Below, piece by piece: positions 7,514 through 16,273 of a stretch of 64,000 bases of DNA (position 1 is its first letter; each line of letters begins with the position of its first letter). Origin of the DNA: Herbiconiux sp. VKM Ac-1786 (lineage in GTDB: Bacteria; Actinomycetota; Actinomycetes; Actinomycetales; Microbacteriaceae). The position numbers were made by a program, and so were the translations under genes. The stretch spans positions 1,364,001-1,428,000 of the forward strand of contig NZ_JADKSG010000002.1 of assembly GCF_015350805.1 (NCBI RefSeq), written 5' to 3'. The notes beneath the pieces were generated by a model. It searched no databases, was not told the DNA's origin, and saw only the letters and a program-made list of their open reading frames with translations.

Positions 7514-9244
7514 ATGGCCGAGCGGCCGGCACGGCTGTGGAGCCGTTCGGTGCGCGCCGCGCTCGACGCGGGTGACCCGCGGGGAGCCGCCGATTCCGCC
7601 GCCGCGGGCTGGCCGCGCTTCCTGCAGACCGATCCGACGCTCGTCGCCGCGACCGTGCAGGCGCTGCCCGCCGCCGAGCGCGACGGGCGTGCGGGTCTCG
7701 TGACGGCGCTGGCGCTCGCTCTCGACGCGGCTCCGGAGGGGGCGGGACGCGCATCCGCCCCGCTGCTGGAGACACAGGCCGACCGCCTGCTCCGCCGCGG
7801 TGCCGACCGGGCGGCCCGGGCGGGCGCACCCGATGCCGAGTCGCCCGAGCTCGACGAGCTCGTGATCGCGCGGGCCGCCCTGGCCGGGCTGCACCGCCGG
7901 CGGGGCTGCTTCACCGAGGCGCAGGCCGAGCTGGATCGCGCCGACGCCTGGCTCGAGGGCCTGCGAGGGGTCGACGCGGGGGTGCTGACGCTGCTGCGCG
8001 CCCGCCTGCGTCTGGAGCGGGCCCTCGTCGCGGTGCACCGCGACGGCATGGGCGCCGACCGCTCGACCGCTCCGGTGTCGACCCTCACCGAGACCTCGAT
8101 GCACCCCGCCGACCGGGTCACCGCCGCCGGGCTGATGGCCCTGTCGGCGTTCGTGCGCGACGACGCCGCGGCCGCCGAGGTCTGGATCGACGCCGCCGAG
8201 CGCGCCGCCACGGCCGAGGCGACCCCGCGGGACGCCGCCGAGATCCCGCTCGAGGAGTCTCCGGCGCTGGCCCCCGCCGTGTTCACCGCGTTCCTGATCG
8301 CGCACGACCGCGCCGAGCTCGGCGACGCCGCCGCCACCGCGGCCCGGCTGGCCGCGATCGCGCACGGCTCGGAGTGGCGCGCCTACGCCTCGCTCGCCGA
8401 GGCGATGCTGCTGCTGCTCGGCTCGCGGCACGCCGCCGCCTCGGCCGCCCTGGCCGACGCGGACGAGCAGATGCGGGACTGGTCGGGCGGGCTGCTGGCC
8501 GCGGTGCTGGCGGCCGGCATCCGGGCGCGCCTCGACGTGGAGCAGGGCCGGCCGCTCGGGCCGGGGTTCGAGGACGGGCGCCGGATGGACGACGACCGGC
8601 ACGTGCTGTGCCGGGCTCAGCTCGTGGGGTGGTCGCTGCTGTCGGGCGGCGGGCACGACGGCGGCGGGCACCGCGGCGGCGGGGCCCGTGAGGTCGGCGA
8701 GGGCGCCGACGCCGCCGAAGTCGCCGCGCACGCCGCCCGGGCCCGTCAGGCCGTCGCCGCCTGCCTCGCCGCCGGCCCGCGCCACGCCGCTCCGGGCCTC
8801 GCCGACGCGCTGCTGGTCGACGCGGTCGCCGCGCTCCGGCAGGGCGACGACGAGGGTGCCGCCCACAGCTTCGACGAGGCGCTCGCGGTGGCGGCCCGCA
8901 GCGGCACCCGGCGGCCGTTCCGGCACCCGTCGAGGTCGGACCTGACGGTGCTGGTGCGCCGCGCATCCGCTCGCCCGCACCCGGAGCAGGTGCGGCTGCT
9001 GCTCGACGAACTGCGCCCCTCGACCGACGAGGCGGTGCAGCTGAGCGAGCGCGAGATCCAGGTGCTGGCCGGGCTCCGACGCGGGTCGTCGGTGCAGGTG
9101 CTGGCGCGCGAGCTCTTCCTGTCGCCGAACACGGTCAAGACGCACGTGCGGAACATCTACCGCAAGCTCGGCGCGAACGACCGCGAGTCGGCGTTCGCAG
9201 CCGCGAGCGAGCACGGCATCGCGCTCGACATCACGCCGCGCTGA
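7514..9244 (+). CDS. Large LuxR-family transcriptional regulator
   Basis: A 576-residue protein with a C-terminal LuxR/GerE helix-turn-helix at about residues 513-572 (LSEREIQVLAGL, then LFLSPNTVKTHVRNIYRKL, the DNA-recognition helix). The first 500 residues are Ala/Arg/Leu-rich helices that look like TPR repeats, similar to the scaffold of MalT/LAL regulators, but no Walker A nucleotide-binding motif is seen. It may bind a protein or ligand through the helical part. An internal glycine/histidine-rich stretch (GGGHDGGGHRGGG) interrupts it near residue 380. It is divergent from gltX and followed by a DUF1206 gene; the target is unknown. Confidence 0.85.
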   Translation: MAERPARLWSRSVRAALDAGDPRGAADSAAAGWPRFLQTDPTLVAATVQALPAAERDGRAGLVTALALALDAAPEGAGRASAPLLETQADRLLRRGADRAARAGAPDAESPELDELVIARAALAGLHRRRGCFTEAQAELDRADAWLEGLRGVDAGVLTLLRARLRLERALVAVHRDGMGADRSTAPVSTLTETSMHPADRVTAAGLMALSAFVRDDAAAAEVWIDAAERAATAEATPRDAAEIPLEESPALAPAVFTAFLIAHDRAELGDAAATAARLAAIAHGSEWRAYASLAEAMLLLLGSRHAAASAALADADEQMRDWSGGLLAAVLAAGIRARLDVEQGRPLGPGFEDGRRMDDDRHVLCRAQLVGWSLLSGGGHDGGGHRGGGAREVGEGADAAEVAAHAARARQAVAACLAAGPRHAAPGLADALLVDAVAALRQGDDEGAAHSFDEALAVAARSGTRRPFRHPSRSDLTVLVRRASARPHPEQVRLLLDELRPSTDEAVQLSEREIQVLAGLRRGSSVQVLARELFLSPNTVKTHVRNIYRKLGANDRESAFAAASEHGIALDITPR

Positions 9245-9299
9245 GCGGCGCTGCCCCGCGATGGACGGAGCCGCGCCGTGCGGGTGGCAGGCTGGAGGG

Positions 9300-10109
9300 A
9301 TGTCCCCCTCCGCGAAGAGCGCCGTGCGCGACGTGAGCCGCAACCCGGTCTTCCGCATGATCGCGCGCTCGGGCTTCGCGGTGAACGGGATGCTGCACAT
9401 CCTGATCGGGCTGATCGCGATCGGCATCGCCCTGCCCGGCACGGAGGGCGGCGAGGCCGACCAGTCGGGCGCCCTCCGCCAGCTGGCCACCACGCCGGGC
9501 GGGCTGTTCGTGCTCTGGGCGTCGGTTCTCGCCCTCGTCGCGCTCGGGCTGTTCCAGCTGATCACACTGCCGCTGCTCAGCGCCGCCGGCACCGCGAAGA
9601 CCTGGGGCCGTCGCGTCGCCGAGGCCGCCAAGGCGGTCGTCTACCTGGTGCTCGGCGCCACGGCGCTGATCTTCGCCCTGGGCGGCTCGACCAGCGGCTC
9701 CGACACCAGTCAGACGTTCAGCGCCGGCCTGATCGCGACGCCTGGCGGGGTCTTCCTGCTCGTCGCCGTCGGCCTCACGGTGGGCGGCTTCGGCATCGGC
9801 TTCGTGGCGATCGCGGTGCGCCGCGGCTTCCGCAAGCTGATCGTGGTGCCGGCCGGGCGGCTCGGCCGCGTGGTCGTCAGGCTCGGCACCGTGGGCTACG
9901 CCTCCCAGGGGCTGGCGCTCGTCGTGGTCGGGGTGCTCTTCGTGGTCGCCGCCGTCAGCTCCGACTCGGCGGCCGCCTCGGGCCTGGACGGCGCCCTGAA
10001 GGTGCTGGCCGGGCTGCCGTTCGGCATCGTGCTGCTCGTGGCGGTCGGCGTCGGCTTCCTCGCGTACGGCCTGTTCCTGATCGCCCGGGCGAGGCTCGCG
10101 ACGCTGTGA
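9300..10109 (+). CDS. DUF1206 integral membrane protein
   Basis: A 269-residue membrane protein with six predicted helices arranged as three repeats of about 75 residues. Each repeat begins with a motif of the type GFAVNGMLHILIGL, VVYLVLGATAL or VGYASQGLALVVVG, as in the DUF1206 family. The N-terminus is cytoplasmic and basic. ATG 9300 is preferred because a CAGGCT -10-like box ends six bases before it; an upstream ATG at 9261 would add residues with no family similarity. The function of the family is unknown. It converges on the ABC permease gene across a 273-base gap. Confidence 0.88.
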   Translation: MSPSAKSAVRDVSRNPVFRMIARSGFAVNGMLHILIGLIAIGIALPGTEGGEADQSGALRQLATTPGGLFVLWASVLALVALGLFQLITLPLLSAAGTAKTWGRRVAEAAKAVVYLVLGATALIFALGGSTSGSDTSQTFSAGLIATPGGVFLLVAVGLTVGGFGIGFVAIAVRRGFRKLIVVPAGRLGRVVVRLGTVGYASQGLALVVVGVLFVVAAVSSDSAAASGLDGALKVLAGLPFGIVLLVAVGVGFLAYGLFLIARARLATL

Positions 10110-10382
10110 CCTGTGCGGGGCTGTGACGGATGCGCGGCCTCGGCGGCCCGTCGACCGAGCCGATCGGGCCACCGCACCCTGACCGACGCCGTGGGCGACG
10201 CCCACCGGCAGCGGGGTGCCGCGCCGCCGTCGGGTCCGTCCTTCTGCACGGGCACGGCGGGCTGCACTCCGGGTGGCTCCAGTGTCCGGAACCGCCGGAC
10301 GGTCTGCAAGAGCCGCTTGCGGACATGTCCGCTTCCGGGCAGGGCCGCGCTTCCGTGAAGGGCCGGGCCCCCGACCCGCCGC
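10110..10382. other. Intergenic region between convergent genes with two palindromes
   Basis: No gene is supported. It holds a perfect 14-bp palindrome, GCGGACATGTCCGC (10319-10332), and a 6-bp inverted repeat, GTCCGG / CCGGAC (10284-10289 and 10295-10300). Both share the half-site GTCCG. No U-tract follows either one. They could be transcription terminators or binding sites. Confidence 0.45.
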
Positions 10383-11963
10383 CTAGGCGGCCGAGCGCAG
10401 CGACTTCAGGCGCGAGAGCACCTCGGGCGCCGAGCGGTCGAGCAGCGCCCCGCCGAGGCGCAGTCCCAGCACGAGCAGCCCGCCGCCGAGACCGAGGCCC
10501 ACCGCGAGCGTGAGCCAGCCGAACAGGGCCGAGTCCAGCGCGAGGCTGAGCACCGCGAGCACGACCGCCGGGATCGTCAGCAGCATCACGATGCCCCAGG
10601 TCGCGAAGCCCGAGAGCGCCGTCGTGAAGCCCGCACCGGGCGCCGACTTGAACGGGTTGTCCCCCGCCTGCGGCACCGGGATGACGATCCGCGCCGACGA
10701 CACGCTGACCACGGCGAAGCCGCTCAGCAGCGCCGCCGCCGACAGCCCGAGCAGCATCGGCAGCCGGTCCCAGGCGTCGATCACGGCGACGGGCACGATC
10801 GTGCCGAGCAGCACCAGCGGCACCGAGATGACCGCCAGTGCACCGATCCTGCCGAGCCGGTCGTCGATGCCGCGCACCCCGTCGGCGACGTGGGTCGCGA
10901 AGGCGGTGCCGTCGAAGGAGATGTCCGCGTAGAGCGCGATGCCGAGGAAGAACGCGATGATCGGGCCGGTGAGGGTGAAGATCCACTCCCCCGAGCCGTT
11001 CGCCGAGTAGAACCAGAGCAGCACCGGCACGAGCGGAACGGTGATGAGCTGCCGGGCGTAGCGCGGGTCACGGCGCCAGTAGGTCAGGGCGCGGGCCGCC
11101 ACGGCGCCGGCCGGCGTCGCGGGGAGCAGGCCGAACATCCCCGTCTTCCCCTTGGCGACGCGCTTGGCCCCTGAGGCCGGCGGGGTCACCAGGGCCGCGG
11201 CGAGCGCGGCCCGCCAGACGACAAGCAGCAGGGCCAGCGTCGCGAGCGCGATCACGAGCTTCACCAGCGCGGGCACCCAGTCGCCGATCGCGACGTCGGC
11301 CGCCACCGCCCAGGGGGCACCGAACGGCGTCCAGCCGACGATGCGCGCGATCTCGGGCAGCTGCTCGGCCGAGACGGCGAGGGTGCGGCCGAGGCCGATG
11401 ACGATGGGCCCGAGCAGGATGATCGGGATGAACACGAGCACGCCGCCGAGCTCACGGAACCGCCGCTTCGACTGCAGCGTCGTGGACAGCGCGGACACGG
11501 CCCGCGAGCCGACCACGCAGATCAGCAGCGCGATCAGGCCGCCGATCACGGCGGCGACCGCGGCGAGCGGCGAACGGATCCAGCTCGCGGCCGTCGCGAC
11601 CGCGGCGATGGCGGTCACGATGCCGGGAACGCCGAGCACCCCCGAGAGCGTGAGCCCCGCGAGCAGGGTGTTCAGCGGCACGGGGAAGACCGAGAGCCGC
11701 GCCGGATCGAGGGTCTGGTCGATGCCGAAGGCGAACAGCGGCACCACGATCCAGCCGAGCACCACGACGGCGCCGACGAGCACGAGGACGGTCGAGGTGA
11801 GCTCGACCGGCGCGAAGGCGAGCGCGATCAGCCCGGCCAGCACCCCGACGAGCAGCCCCAGCCCGTAGAGGCCGCCGATGATCACGGCGACGAGCTGCCA
11901 GGGGCTGCGCTTCAGCGAGTTGCGGAGGACGAGCAGCCGCAGCCTTACGAGCGTCGCAACCAT
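10383..11963 (-). CDS. ABC-2 type exporter permease
   Basis: A 526-residue integral membrane protein with about 12 hydrophobic helices, encoded directly behind an ABC ATPase with a 19-base overlap, so the two form one transporter. The layout (paired groups of six helices with long loops, and the YWRRDPRYARQLITVPLVPVLLW segment near the middle) matches large ABC-2 type permeases of actinobacteria. These export lipids, drugs or peptides; the cargo here is unknown. ATG 11963 is the first start that keeps the hydrophobic N-terminus (RLRLLVLRNSLKRSPWQLVAV). Confidence 0.88.
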   Translation of the reverse strand: MVATLVRLRLLVLRNSLKRSPWQLVAVIIGGLYGLGLLVGVLAGLIALAFAPVELTSTVLVLVGAVVVLGWIVVPLFAFGIDQTLDPARLSVFPVPLNTLLAGLTLSGVLGVPGIVTAIAAVATAASWIRSPLAAVAAVIGGLIALLICVVGSRAVSALSTTLQSKRRFRELGGVLVFIPIILLGPIVIGLGRTLAVSAEQLPEIARIVGWTPFGAPWAVAADVAIGDWVPALVKLVIALATLALLLVVWRAALAAALVTPPASGAKRVAKGKTGMFGLLPATPAGAVAARALTYWRRDPRYARQLITVPLVPVLLWFYSANGSGEWIFTLTGPIIAFFLGIALYADISFDGTAFATHVADGVRGIDDRLGRIGALAVISVPLVLLGTIVPVAVIDAWDRLPMLLGLSAAALLSGFAVVSVSSARIVIPVPQAGDNPFKSAPGAGFTTALSGFATWGIVMLLTIPAVVLAVLSLALDSALFGWLTLAVGLGLGGGLLVLGLRLGGALLDRSAPEVLSRLKSLRSAA

Positions 11964-12712
11964 TCCGGCCCCTCCGCGTGCGTGCGGCCGCCGACGAGCT
12001 CGACGAACCGGTCCTCCAGGGTCGAGTCGCCGCGCACCTCGTCGACGGTGCCCGCGACGAGCACCTGACCGTTCGCGACGACGGCGACGTGGTCGCACAT
12101 GCGCTGCACCAGGTCCATGACGTGGCTCGACACGATCACCGTGCCGCCGTTCTGCACGTAGCCGGCCAGGATGTCGCGGATGTTCGCCGCCGACACCGGG
12201 TCGACCGACTCGAACGGCTCGTCGAGCACCAGCAGCCGCGGGGCGTGCACGAGCGCGCAGGCGAGCGCGATCTTCTTCGTCATGCCGGCCGAGTAGTCGA
12301 CCACGAGGGTGCCGGCCGCCTGCTCGAGGTCGAGCAGCCTCAGCAGGTCGGCGACGCGCTCCGCCACCTCGGCCCGCTCGAGGCCGAACAGCAGACCGTT
12401 GTAGGTGACCAGCTGCTCGCCGGTGAGCCGGTCGAACAGCTTCACGCCGTCGCTGAGGTTGCCGATCAGCGCCTTGGCCTTCAGTGGTTCGCGCCACAGG
12501 TCGATGCCGTGCACGAGCGACTGCCCCGCATCCGGCCGGAGGAGGCCCGTGGCCATCGAGAGCGTCGTGGTCTTGCCGGCGCCGTTCGGGCCGACGAGGC
12601 CGTAGAACGAGCCGGTCGGAACCGTGAGGCTCAGGTCGTTCACGGCGATCTTGTCGCCGAAGCGCTTGCTGAGTCGGTTCAGCTGCAGCGCCGGTGCTGA
12701 TGGATCGGACAA
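11945..12712 (-). CDS. ABC transporter ATP-binding protein
   Basis: The 255-residue nucleotide-binding subunit has Walker A GPNGAGKT (residues 41-48), a Walker B strand RLLVLDEPFESVDP and the switch His in VIVSSHV. The signature loop reads YSAGMTKKIALA instead of LSGGQ, a form seen in ABC-2/CcmA-type ATPases. It energises the downstream permease, whose start codon lies within its 3' end. The operon is divergent from the MpaB-like gene, and the 96-base gap must hold both promoters. Confidence 0.93.
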   Translation of the reverse strand: MSDPSAPALQLNRLSKRFGDKIAVNDLSLTVPTGSFYGLVGPNGAGKTTTLSMATGLLRPDAGQSLVHGIDLWREPLKAKALIGNLSDGVKLFDRLTGEQLVTYNGLLFGLERAEVAERVADLLRLLDLEQAAGTLVVDYSAGMTKKIALACALVHAPRLLVLDEPFESVDPVSAANIRDILAGYVQNGGTVIVSSHVMDLVQRMCDHVAVVANGQVLVAGTVDEVRGDSTLEDRFVELVGGRTHAEGPEWLRRS

Positions 12713-12808
12713 GGCATCCCCCAGAGAGTCGTGTCGGTCCCCTCAACTCTGGCCGAACTCGCAGGCGGAGACAAACGCCCACGCCCAGGAGCGGCATACG
12801 CTCGGACT

Positions 12809-13726
12809 ATGTCATCCCCGCGCCGCTCCGACCGCCGGGACCGCTGGCGCTCGCACCTGCTCTCCACCCTCTCGGGCCAGAGCGACGGCCGCCCGGCCTG
12901 GGTGCAGGCCATCGCCGAGGGCGACGACGTCGGCTACTTCGGCCCCGGCTCCGCCTCGTGGGCGGTGCACGGCGGCATGGCGACGATGGTCGCCGGCATC
13001 CGCGCGCTGCTGATGCAGACGCTGCACCCGGGCGCGATGGCGGGCGTGCACGACTGGTCGCGCTACAAGGAGGACCCGCTCGGCCGCCTGACCGGCACCA
13101 TCCGCTGGCTGGTCACGGTGACCTTCGCCGACACGGTCGTCGCCGATCGCGAATCGGGCCGAGTCGCCCACTTCCACGAGCGCGTGCGCGGCGAGTACGT
13201 CGACAACCACGGCGAGACCGTGCCCTACACGGCCGGCGACCCCGAGCTGCTGTCGTGGGTGCACGTCGTCTTCACCGACGCCTTCCTCGCGAGCCACACG
13301 CTGTGGGACGCGCCGATCCCGGGCGGCGCCGACACGTACGTCCGCGAATGGGCGAAGGCCGGCGAGCTGATCGGGGTGCAGGACGCACCGCGGAGCGAGG
13401 CCGAGCTCCGCGGGCAGCTCGAGGCGTTCCGGGCCTCCGGGGTGCTCAAGAGCGACGAGCGCGTGCGCGAGGCGGTGCGGTTCATCCGCCGTCCGCCGCT
13501 CGCGAAGGGCTTCCTGCCCGCCTACCGCATCATGTTCGCGGGTGCCGTGGCGTCGCTGCCGAAGGAGTACCGGCGGATGCTCGGCCTCCGCCGCTCGCCC
13601 CTGCCGGTGATCTGGGCCACCGGCCGCGTGCTCGCCGTGGTGCGGCGCGTGATGGGCAGCGAATCGTCGTCGGAGGAGGCCGCGCTGTCGCGCATCCGTC
13701 GCCTGGCGCGGTCTGCAACGTTATAA
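12809..13726 (+). CDS. MpaB-type (DUF2236) oxygenase-like protein
   Basis: A 305-residue protein of the DUF2236/MpaB family, which includes haem-dependent oxygenases such as latex-clearing protein. Features are SWAVHGGMATMVAGIRALLMQTLHPGAMAGV, the DWSRYKEDPLGRLTGT segment, and the helix GDPELLSWVHVVFTDAFL with conserved His, which probably supplies haem contacts. ATG 12809 follows a TACGCT -10 box by six bases, so a leaderless start is likely; an upstream in-frame start has no similarity. No signal peptide is seen. The substrate is unknown. Its stop codon lies inside a LacI-type operator for the next gene. Confidence 0.85.
   Translation: MSSPRRSDRRDRWRSHLLSTLSGQSDGRPAWVQAIAEGDDVGYFGPGSASWAVHGGMATMVAGIRALLMQTLHPGAMAGVHDWSRYKEDPLGRLTGTIRWLVTVTFADTVVADRESGRVAHFHERVRGEYVDNHGETVPYTAGDPELLSWVHVVFTDAFLASHTLWDAPIPGGADTYVREWAKAGELIGVQDAPRSEAELRGQLEAFRASGVLKSDERVREAVRFIRRPPLAKGFLPAYRIMFAGAVASLPKEYRRMLGLRRSPLPVIWATGRVLAVVRRVMGSESSSEEAALSRIRRLARSATL
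13714..13725. promoter_or_regulatory. LacI-type operator half-match upstream of the regulator gene
   Basis: TGCAACGTTATA overlaps the stop codon of the upstream gene and lies 30 bases before the regulator ATG. It matches the centre (CAACGTT) of the two operators in front of the binding-protein gene. Its position suggests negative autoregulation. Confidence 0.6.
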
Positions 13727-13755
13727 ACCGCGCACCGGGGTTGTAGTCTTCGACG

Positions 13756-14772
13756 ATGTCGATCACGCTGCACGACGTCGCCCGCCTCGCCGGGGTGTCG
13801 ATCAAGACGGTGTCGAACGTGATCAACGACTACCCCCACATCCGCCCCGACACGCGCTCGCGGGTGCTCGCGGCGATCGAGGAGCTCGACTACCGGCCGA
13901 ACCTGTCGGCCCGGGGGCTGCGCTCGGGGCGCACGGGGGCCATCGGCCTGATCATCCCCGACCTCCGCAACGCCTACTTCGCCGAGCTGGCGGACGCCGT
14001 GATGACCGCGGCGCACAAGCGCGGGCTGTACGTGCTGATCGAGCAGATGGGCGGCTACGACAAGGAGTCCGAGCTCGCCATCCTGCGCGGGCCGCGGATG
14101 CAGATGGTCGACGGCATCCTGTACAGCGTGCTCACGCTCGGGCAGGAGGACGCCGCGCTGCTCGACATCCCGACCCCGCTGGTGCTGCTCGGCGACCGCA
14201 TCTACAACGGGCCCACCGACCACGTGACCATGCCGAACGTCGAGGGCTCGCGGGTCGCGACCGAGCACCTGATCGGCCTCGGCCGGCGCCGCCTGCTCGC
14301 GCTCGGTGCGCACGAGGACGAGATCATCGGCTCGGCGGGGCTGCGGCTCCGCGGCTACCAGGACGCCCTGGAGGCGACCGGCATCCCGTTCGACCCCGAG
14401 CTCGTCGTCAACGTGCAGAACTGGCACCGGTTCGACGGAGCGGAGGCCATGCGCACGGTGATCGCGTCGGGCATCCACTTCGACGGCGTGGTGGCCTTCA
14501 ACGACTCGTTGGCGCTCGGTGCGATGCGGGTCGTGCAGGAGGCCGGGCTGCGGGTGCCCGACGACGTCGCCTTCATCGGCTTCGACGACATCGACGAGAC
14601 ACGGTACTCGCTGCCGACGCTGTCGACCATCGATCCGAGCCGCGAGGAGATCGCCGAGATCGCGGTCGGCTGGCTGCTCGAGCGCATCGGGGCACCCCGC
14701 GGGAGCATCGCGCCCCGGGAGCACGAGACCGCGATCCGGCTGGTGCCGCGCGAGTCGACCACGCTCGCCTAG
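13756..14772 (+). CDS. LacI-family transcriptional regulator of the arabinoside operon
   Basis: A 338-residue repressor. The helix-turn-helix is at residues 4-24 (LHDVARLAGVSIKTVSNVIN), the hinge helix contains YRPNLSARGLRSGRTGAIGLI, and a periplasmic-binding-protein-like effector domain follows, with VVAFNDSLALGAMRVVQEAGLRVPDDVAFIGFDD. The canonical hinge and ADIIEP-like sugar-binding loops are intact. It probably binds palindromes of the form TACAACGTTGTA ahead of the transporter operon and a related site ahead of itself. The likely inducer is arabinose or an arabino-oligosaccharide, inferred from the downstream GH51 gene. It sits immediately upstream of the operon on the same strand. Confidence 0.94.
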   Translation: MSITLHDVARLAGVSIKTVSNVINDYPHIRPDTRSRVLAAIEELDYRPNLSARGLRSGRTGAIGLIIPDLRNAYFAELADAVMTAAHKRGLYVLIEQMGGYDKESELAILRGPRMQMVDGILYSVLTLGQEDAALLDIPTPLVLLGDRIYNGPTDHVTMPNVEGSRVATEHLIGLGRRRLLALGAHEDEIIGSAGLRLRGYQDALEATGIPFDPELVVNVQNWHRFDGAEAMRTVIASGIHFDGVVAFNDSLALGAMRVVQEAGLRVPDDVAFIGFDDIDETRYSLPTLSTIDPSREEIAEIAVGWLLERIGAPRGSIAPREHETAIRLVPRESTTLA

Positions 14773-14812
14773 GCCGCAGAGCGCCGGAGCGATGACGCTT
14801 CGATAACGGGTC

Positions 14813-14873
14813 TTGACTTCGGTCGAGGGGCTCCCGCATCATGTCTCTACAACGTTTACCGTACAACGTTGTA
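14813..14873 (+). promoter_or_regulatory. Promoter and tandem operators of the arabinoside operon
   Basis: A -35 box TTGACT (14813-14818) and a -10-like CATCAT (14837-14842) are separated by 18 bases. Just downstream lie two operators: TACAACGTTTAC (14848-14859) and the perfect palindrome TACAACGTTGTA (14862-14873). They cover the expected transcription start, so a bound LacI-type repressor would block initiation. Their 14-base centre-to-centre spacing places them on roughly the same to slightly offset helix face. Confidence 0.8.
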
Positions 14874-14899
14874 AAGACCATGAATCAAGGAGGATTCGG

Positions 14900-16273
14900 A
14901 TGGCTCCGAGAATGTCACACCTGCTGGCCGCGACGAGTGCCGGGGTCCTGCTGCTCGGCCTGGCAGCCTGCACCCCCGACGTCGGCGGCGGCGCCGGCAG
15001 CACCGATTCGGCGGGCGGCGACGCCGGCTCCTGCAGCAACGAGATCGTGAACCCCGATGCACCTCAGGTCTCGGTCTGGGCCTGGTACCCGAACATCAAC
15101 ACCGTCGTCGACATGTTCAACAAGACCCACGACGACGTGCAGGTGTGCTGGTCGAACGCCGGACAGGGCGGCGACGAGTACGCCAAGTTCTCCACCGCGA
15201 TCGCGGCCGGCACCGGCGCCCCCGACGTCATCATGCTGGAGGCCGAGGTGCTGCCCGGCTTCATCATCCAGGACGCACTCGTCGACCTCTCCGAGCACGG
15301 CGCCGACGACGTCAAGGCGAACTTCAGCGAGGGCGCCTGGAAGGACGTCTCGAGCGGGTCCTCCGTCTACGCCATCCCGGTCGACGGCGGCCCGATGGCC
15401 ATGATCTACCGCTCCGACATCTTCGAGAAGTACGGCATCGCGATCCCCACCACCTGGGACGAGTACGCCGCCGCCGCCCAGAAGCTGAAGGATGCGGGCG
15501 GCCCGTTCATGGGCGACTTCGGCAGCAACGTGCCGGCCTGGTTCACCGCGCTGATGACCCAGAACGGCCAGACCGCCTGGGACTACGACTCGGCCAGCCC
15601 GCAGTCGATCGGCATCGACCTGAACGACGACGGCAGCAAGCAGGTCGCCACCTACTGGCAGGAGCTCGTCTCCAAGGGCCTCGTCGACACGCAGGACCAG
15701 TTCACGACCGACTACGTGGCCGGCCTCGCGAACGGCTCCTACGCCACCTACGTCTCGGCCGCCTGGGCTCCCGGCTACCTGACCGGCGCCGGCGGCGCCG
15801 CGACCGGTGACGGCGCCGAGTGGCAGGTCGCCCCGCTCCCCCAGTGGGACGCCTCGAACCCCGTCTCGGTGAACTGGGGCGGCTCGACCTTCGCGGTCAC
15901 CACCCAGGCCTCCGACAAGGACCTCGCGGCCACCGTGGCCAAGGAGCTCTACGCCTCGCCCGAGGAGCTGCAGGACGGCATCGACACGCAGACGATCTTC
16001 CCGCTGAACCAGCAGGTGCTCGCCTCCCAGGCCTTCGCCGACGCCCCGATCGAGTTCTTCAACGGCCAGAAGGCCAACGGAGAGGTCTACATCCCGGCCG
16101 AGAACGAGTACCCCGGGTACACCTACAGCCCGTTCACCACGTACTACTACTCCGAACTGACCAAGGCGATGGTGACCATGATCGACGGCAGCAAGACCGG
16201 CGAGCAGGCCCTGGACGACCTGCAGGGCACCATGACCGACTACGCCAAGGCGCAGGGCTTCACGGTCGAGTGA
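14900..16273 (+). CDS. Extracellular sugar-binding lipoprotein of an ABC importer
   Basis: A 457-residue family 1 solute-binding protein. It has a signal peptide with lipobox LGLAAC (modified Cys near residue 26), a mature start rich in Gly/Ser, then WAWYPNINTVVDMFNKTHDDV and the two-lobed fold with many Trp/Tyr residues. It captures a sugar or oligosaccharide outside the membrane and delivers it to the two permeases encoded directly after it. ATG 14900 has a strong AAGGAGGA Shine-Dalgarno. The next start codon overlaps its stop (TGATG). By context the ligand is probably an arabinose-containing oligosaccharide. Confidence 0.94.
   Translation: MAPRMSHLLAATSAGVLLLGLAACTPDVGGGAGSTDSAGGDAGSCSNEIVNPDAPQVSVWAWYPNINTVVDMFNKTHDDVQVCWSNAGQGGDEYAKFSTAIAAGTGAPDVIMLEAEVLPGFIIQDALVDLSEHGADDVKANFSEGAWKDVSSGSSVYAIPVDGGPMAMIYRSDIFEKYGIAIPTTWDEYAAAAQKLKDAGGPFMGDFGSNVPAWFTALMTQNGQTAWDYDSASPQSIGIDLNDDGSKQVATYWQELVSKGLVDTQDQFTTDYVAGLANGSYATYVSAAWAPGYLTGAGGAATGDGAEWQVAPLPQWDASNPVSVNWGGSTFAVTTQASDKDLAATVAKELYASPEELQDGIDTQTIFPLNQQVLASQAFADAPIEFFNGQKANGEVYIPAENEYPGYTYSPFTTYYYSELTKAMVTMIDGSKTGEQALDDLQGTMTDYAKAQGFTVE

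Noticed and set aside
4845-7829. A 994-codon open frame covering gltX and the flavoprotein on the minus strand
   Set aside because: Only its last 342 codons code a protein-like sequence (the flavoprotein). The rest is Arg/Pro/Ala-rich shadow of gltX, caused by high GC content.
10110-10331. Minus-strand ORF starting at an ATG inside the palindrome, with a Cys-rich start (MSASGSCRPSGG)
   Set aside because: It continues into shadow sequence of the DUF1206 gene, has no Shine-Dalgarno, and the Cys content comes from GC-rich triplets.
10319-10332. The palindrome GCGGACATGTCCGC as a LexA box
   Set aside because: Actinobacterial LexA sites have GAAC-N4-GTTC. The match is poor and no SOS gene is adjacent.
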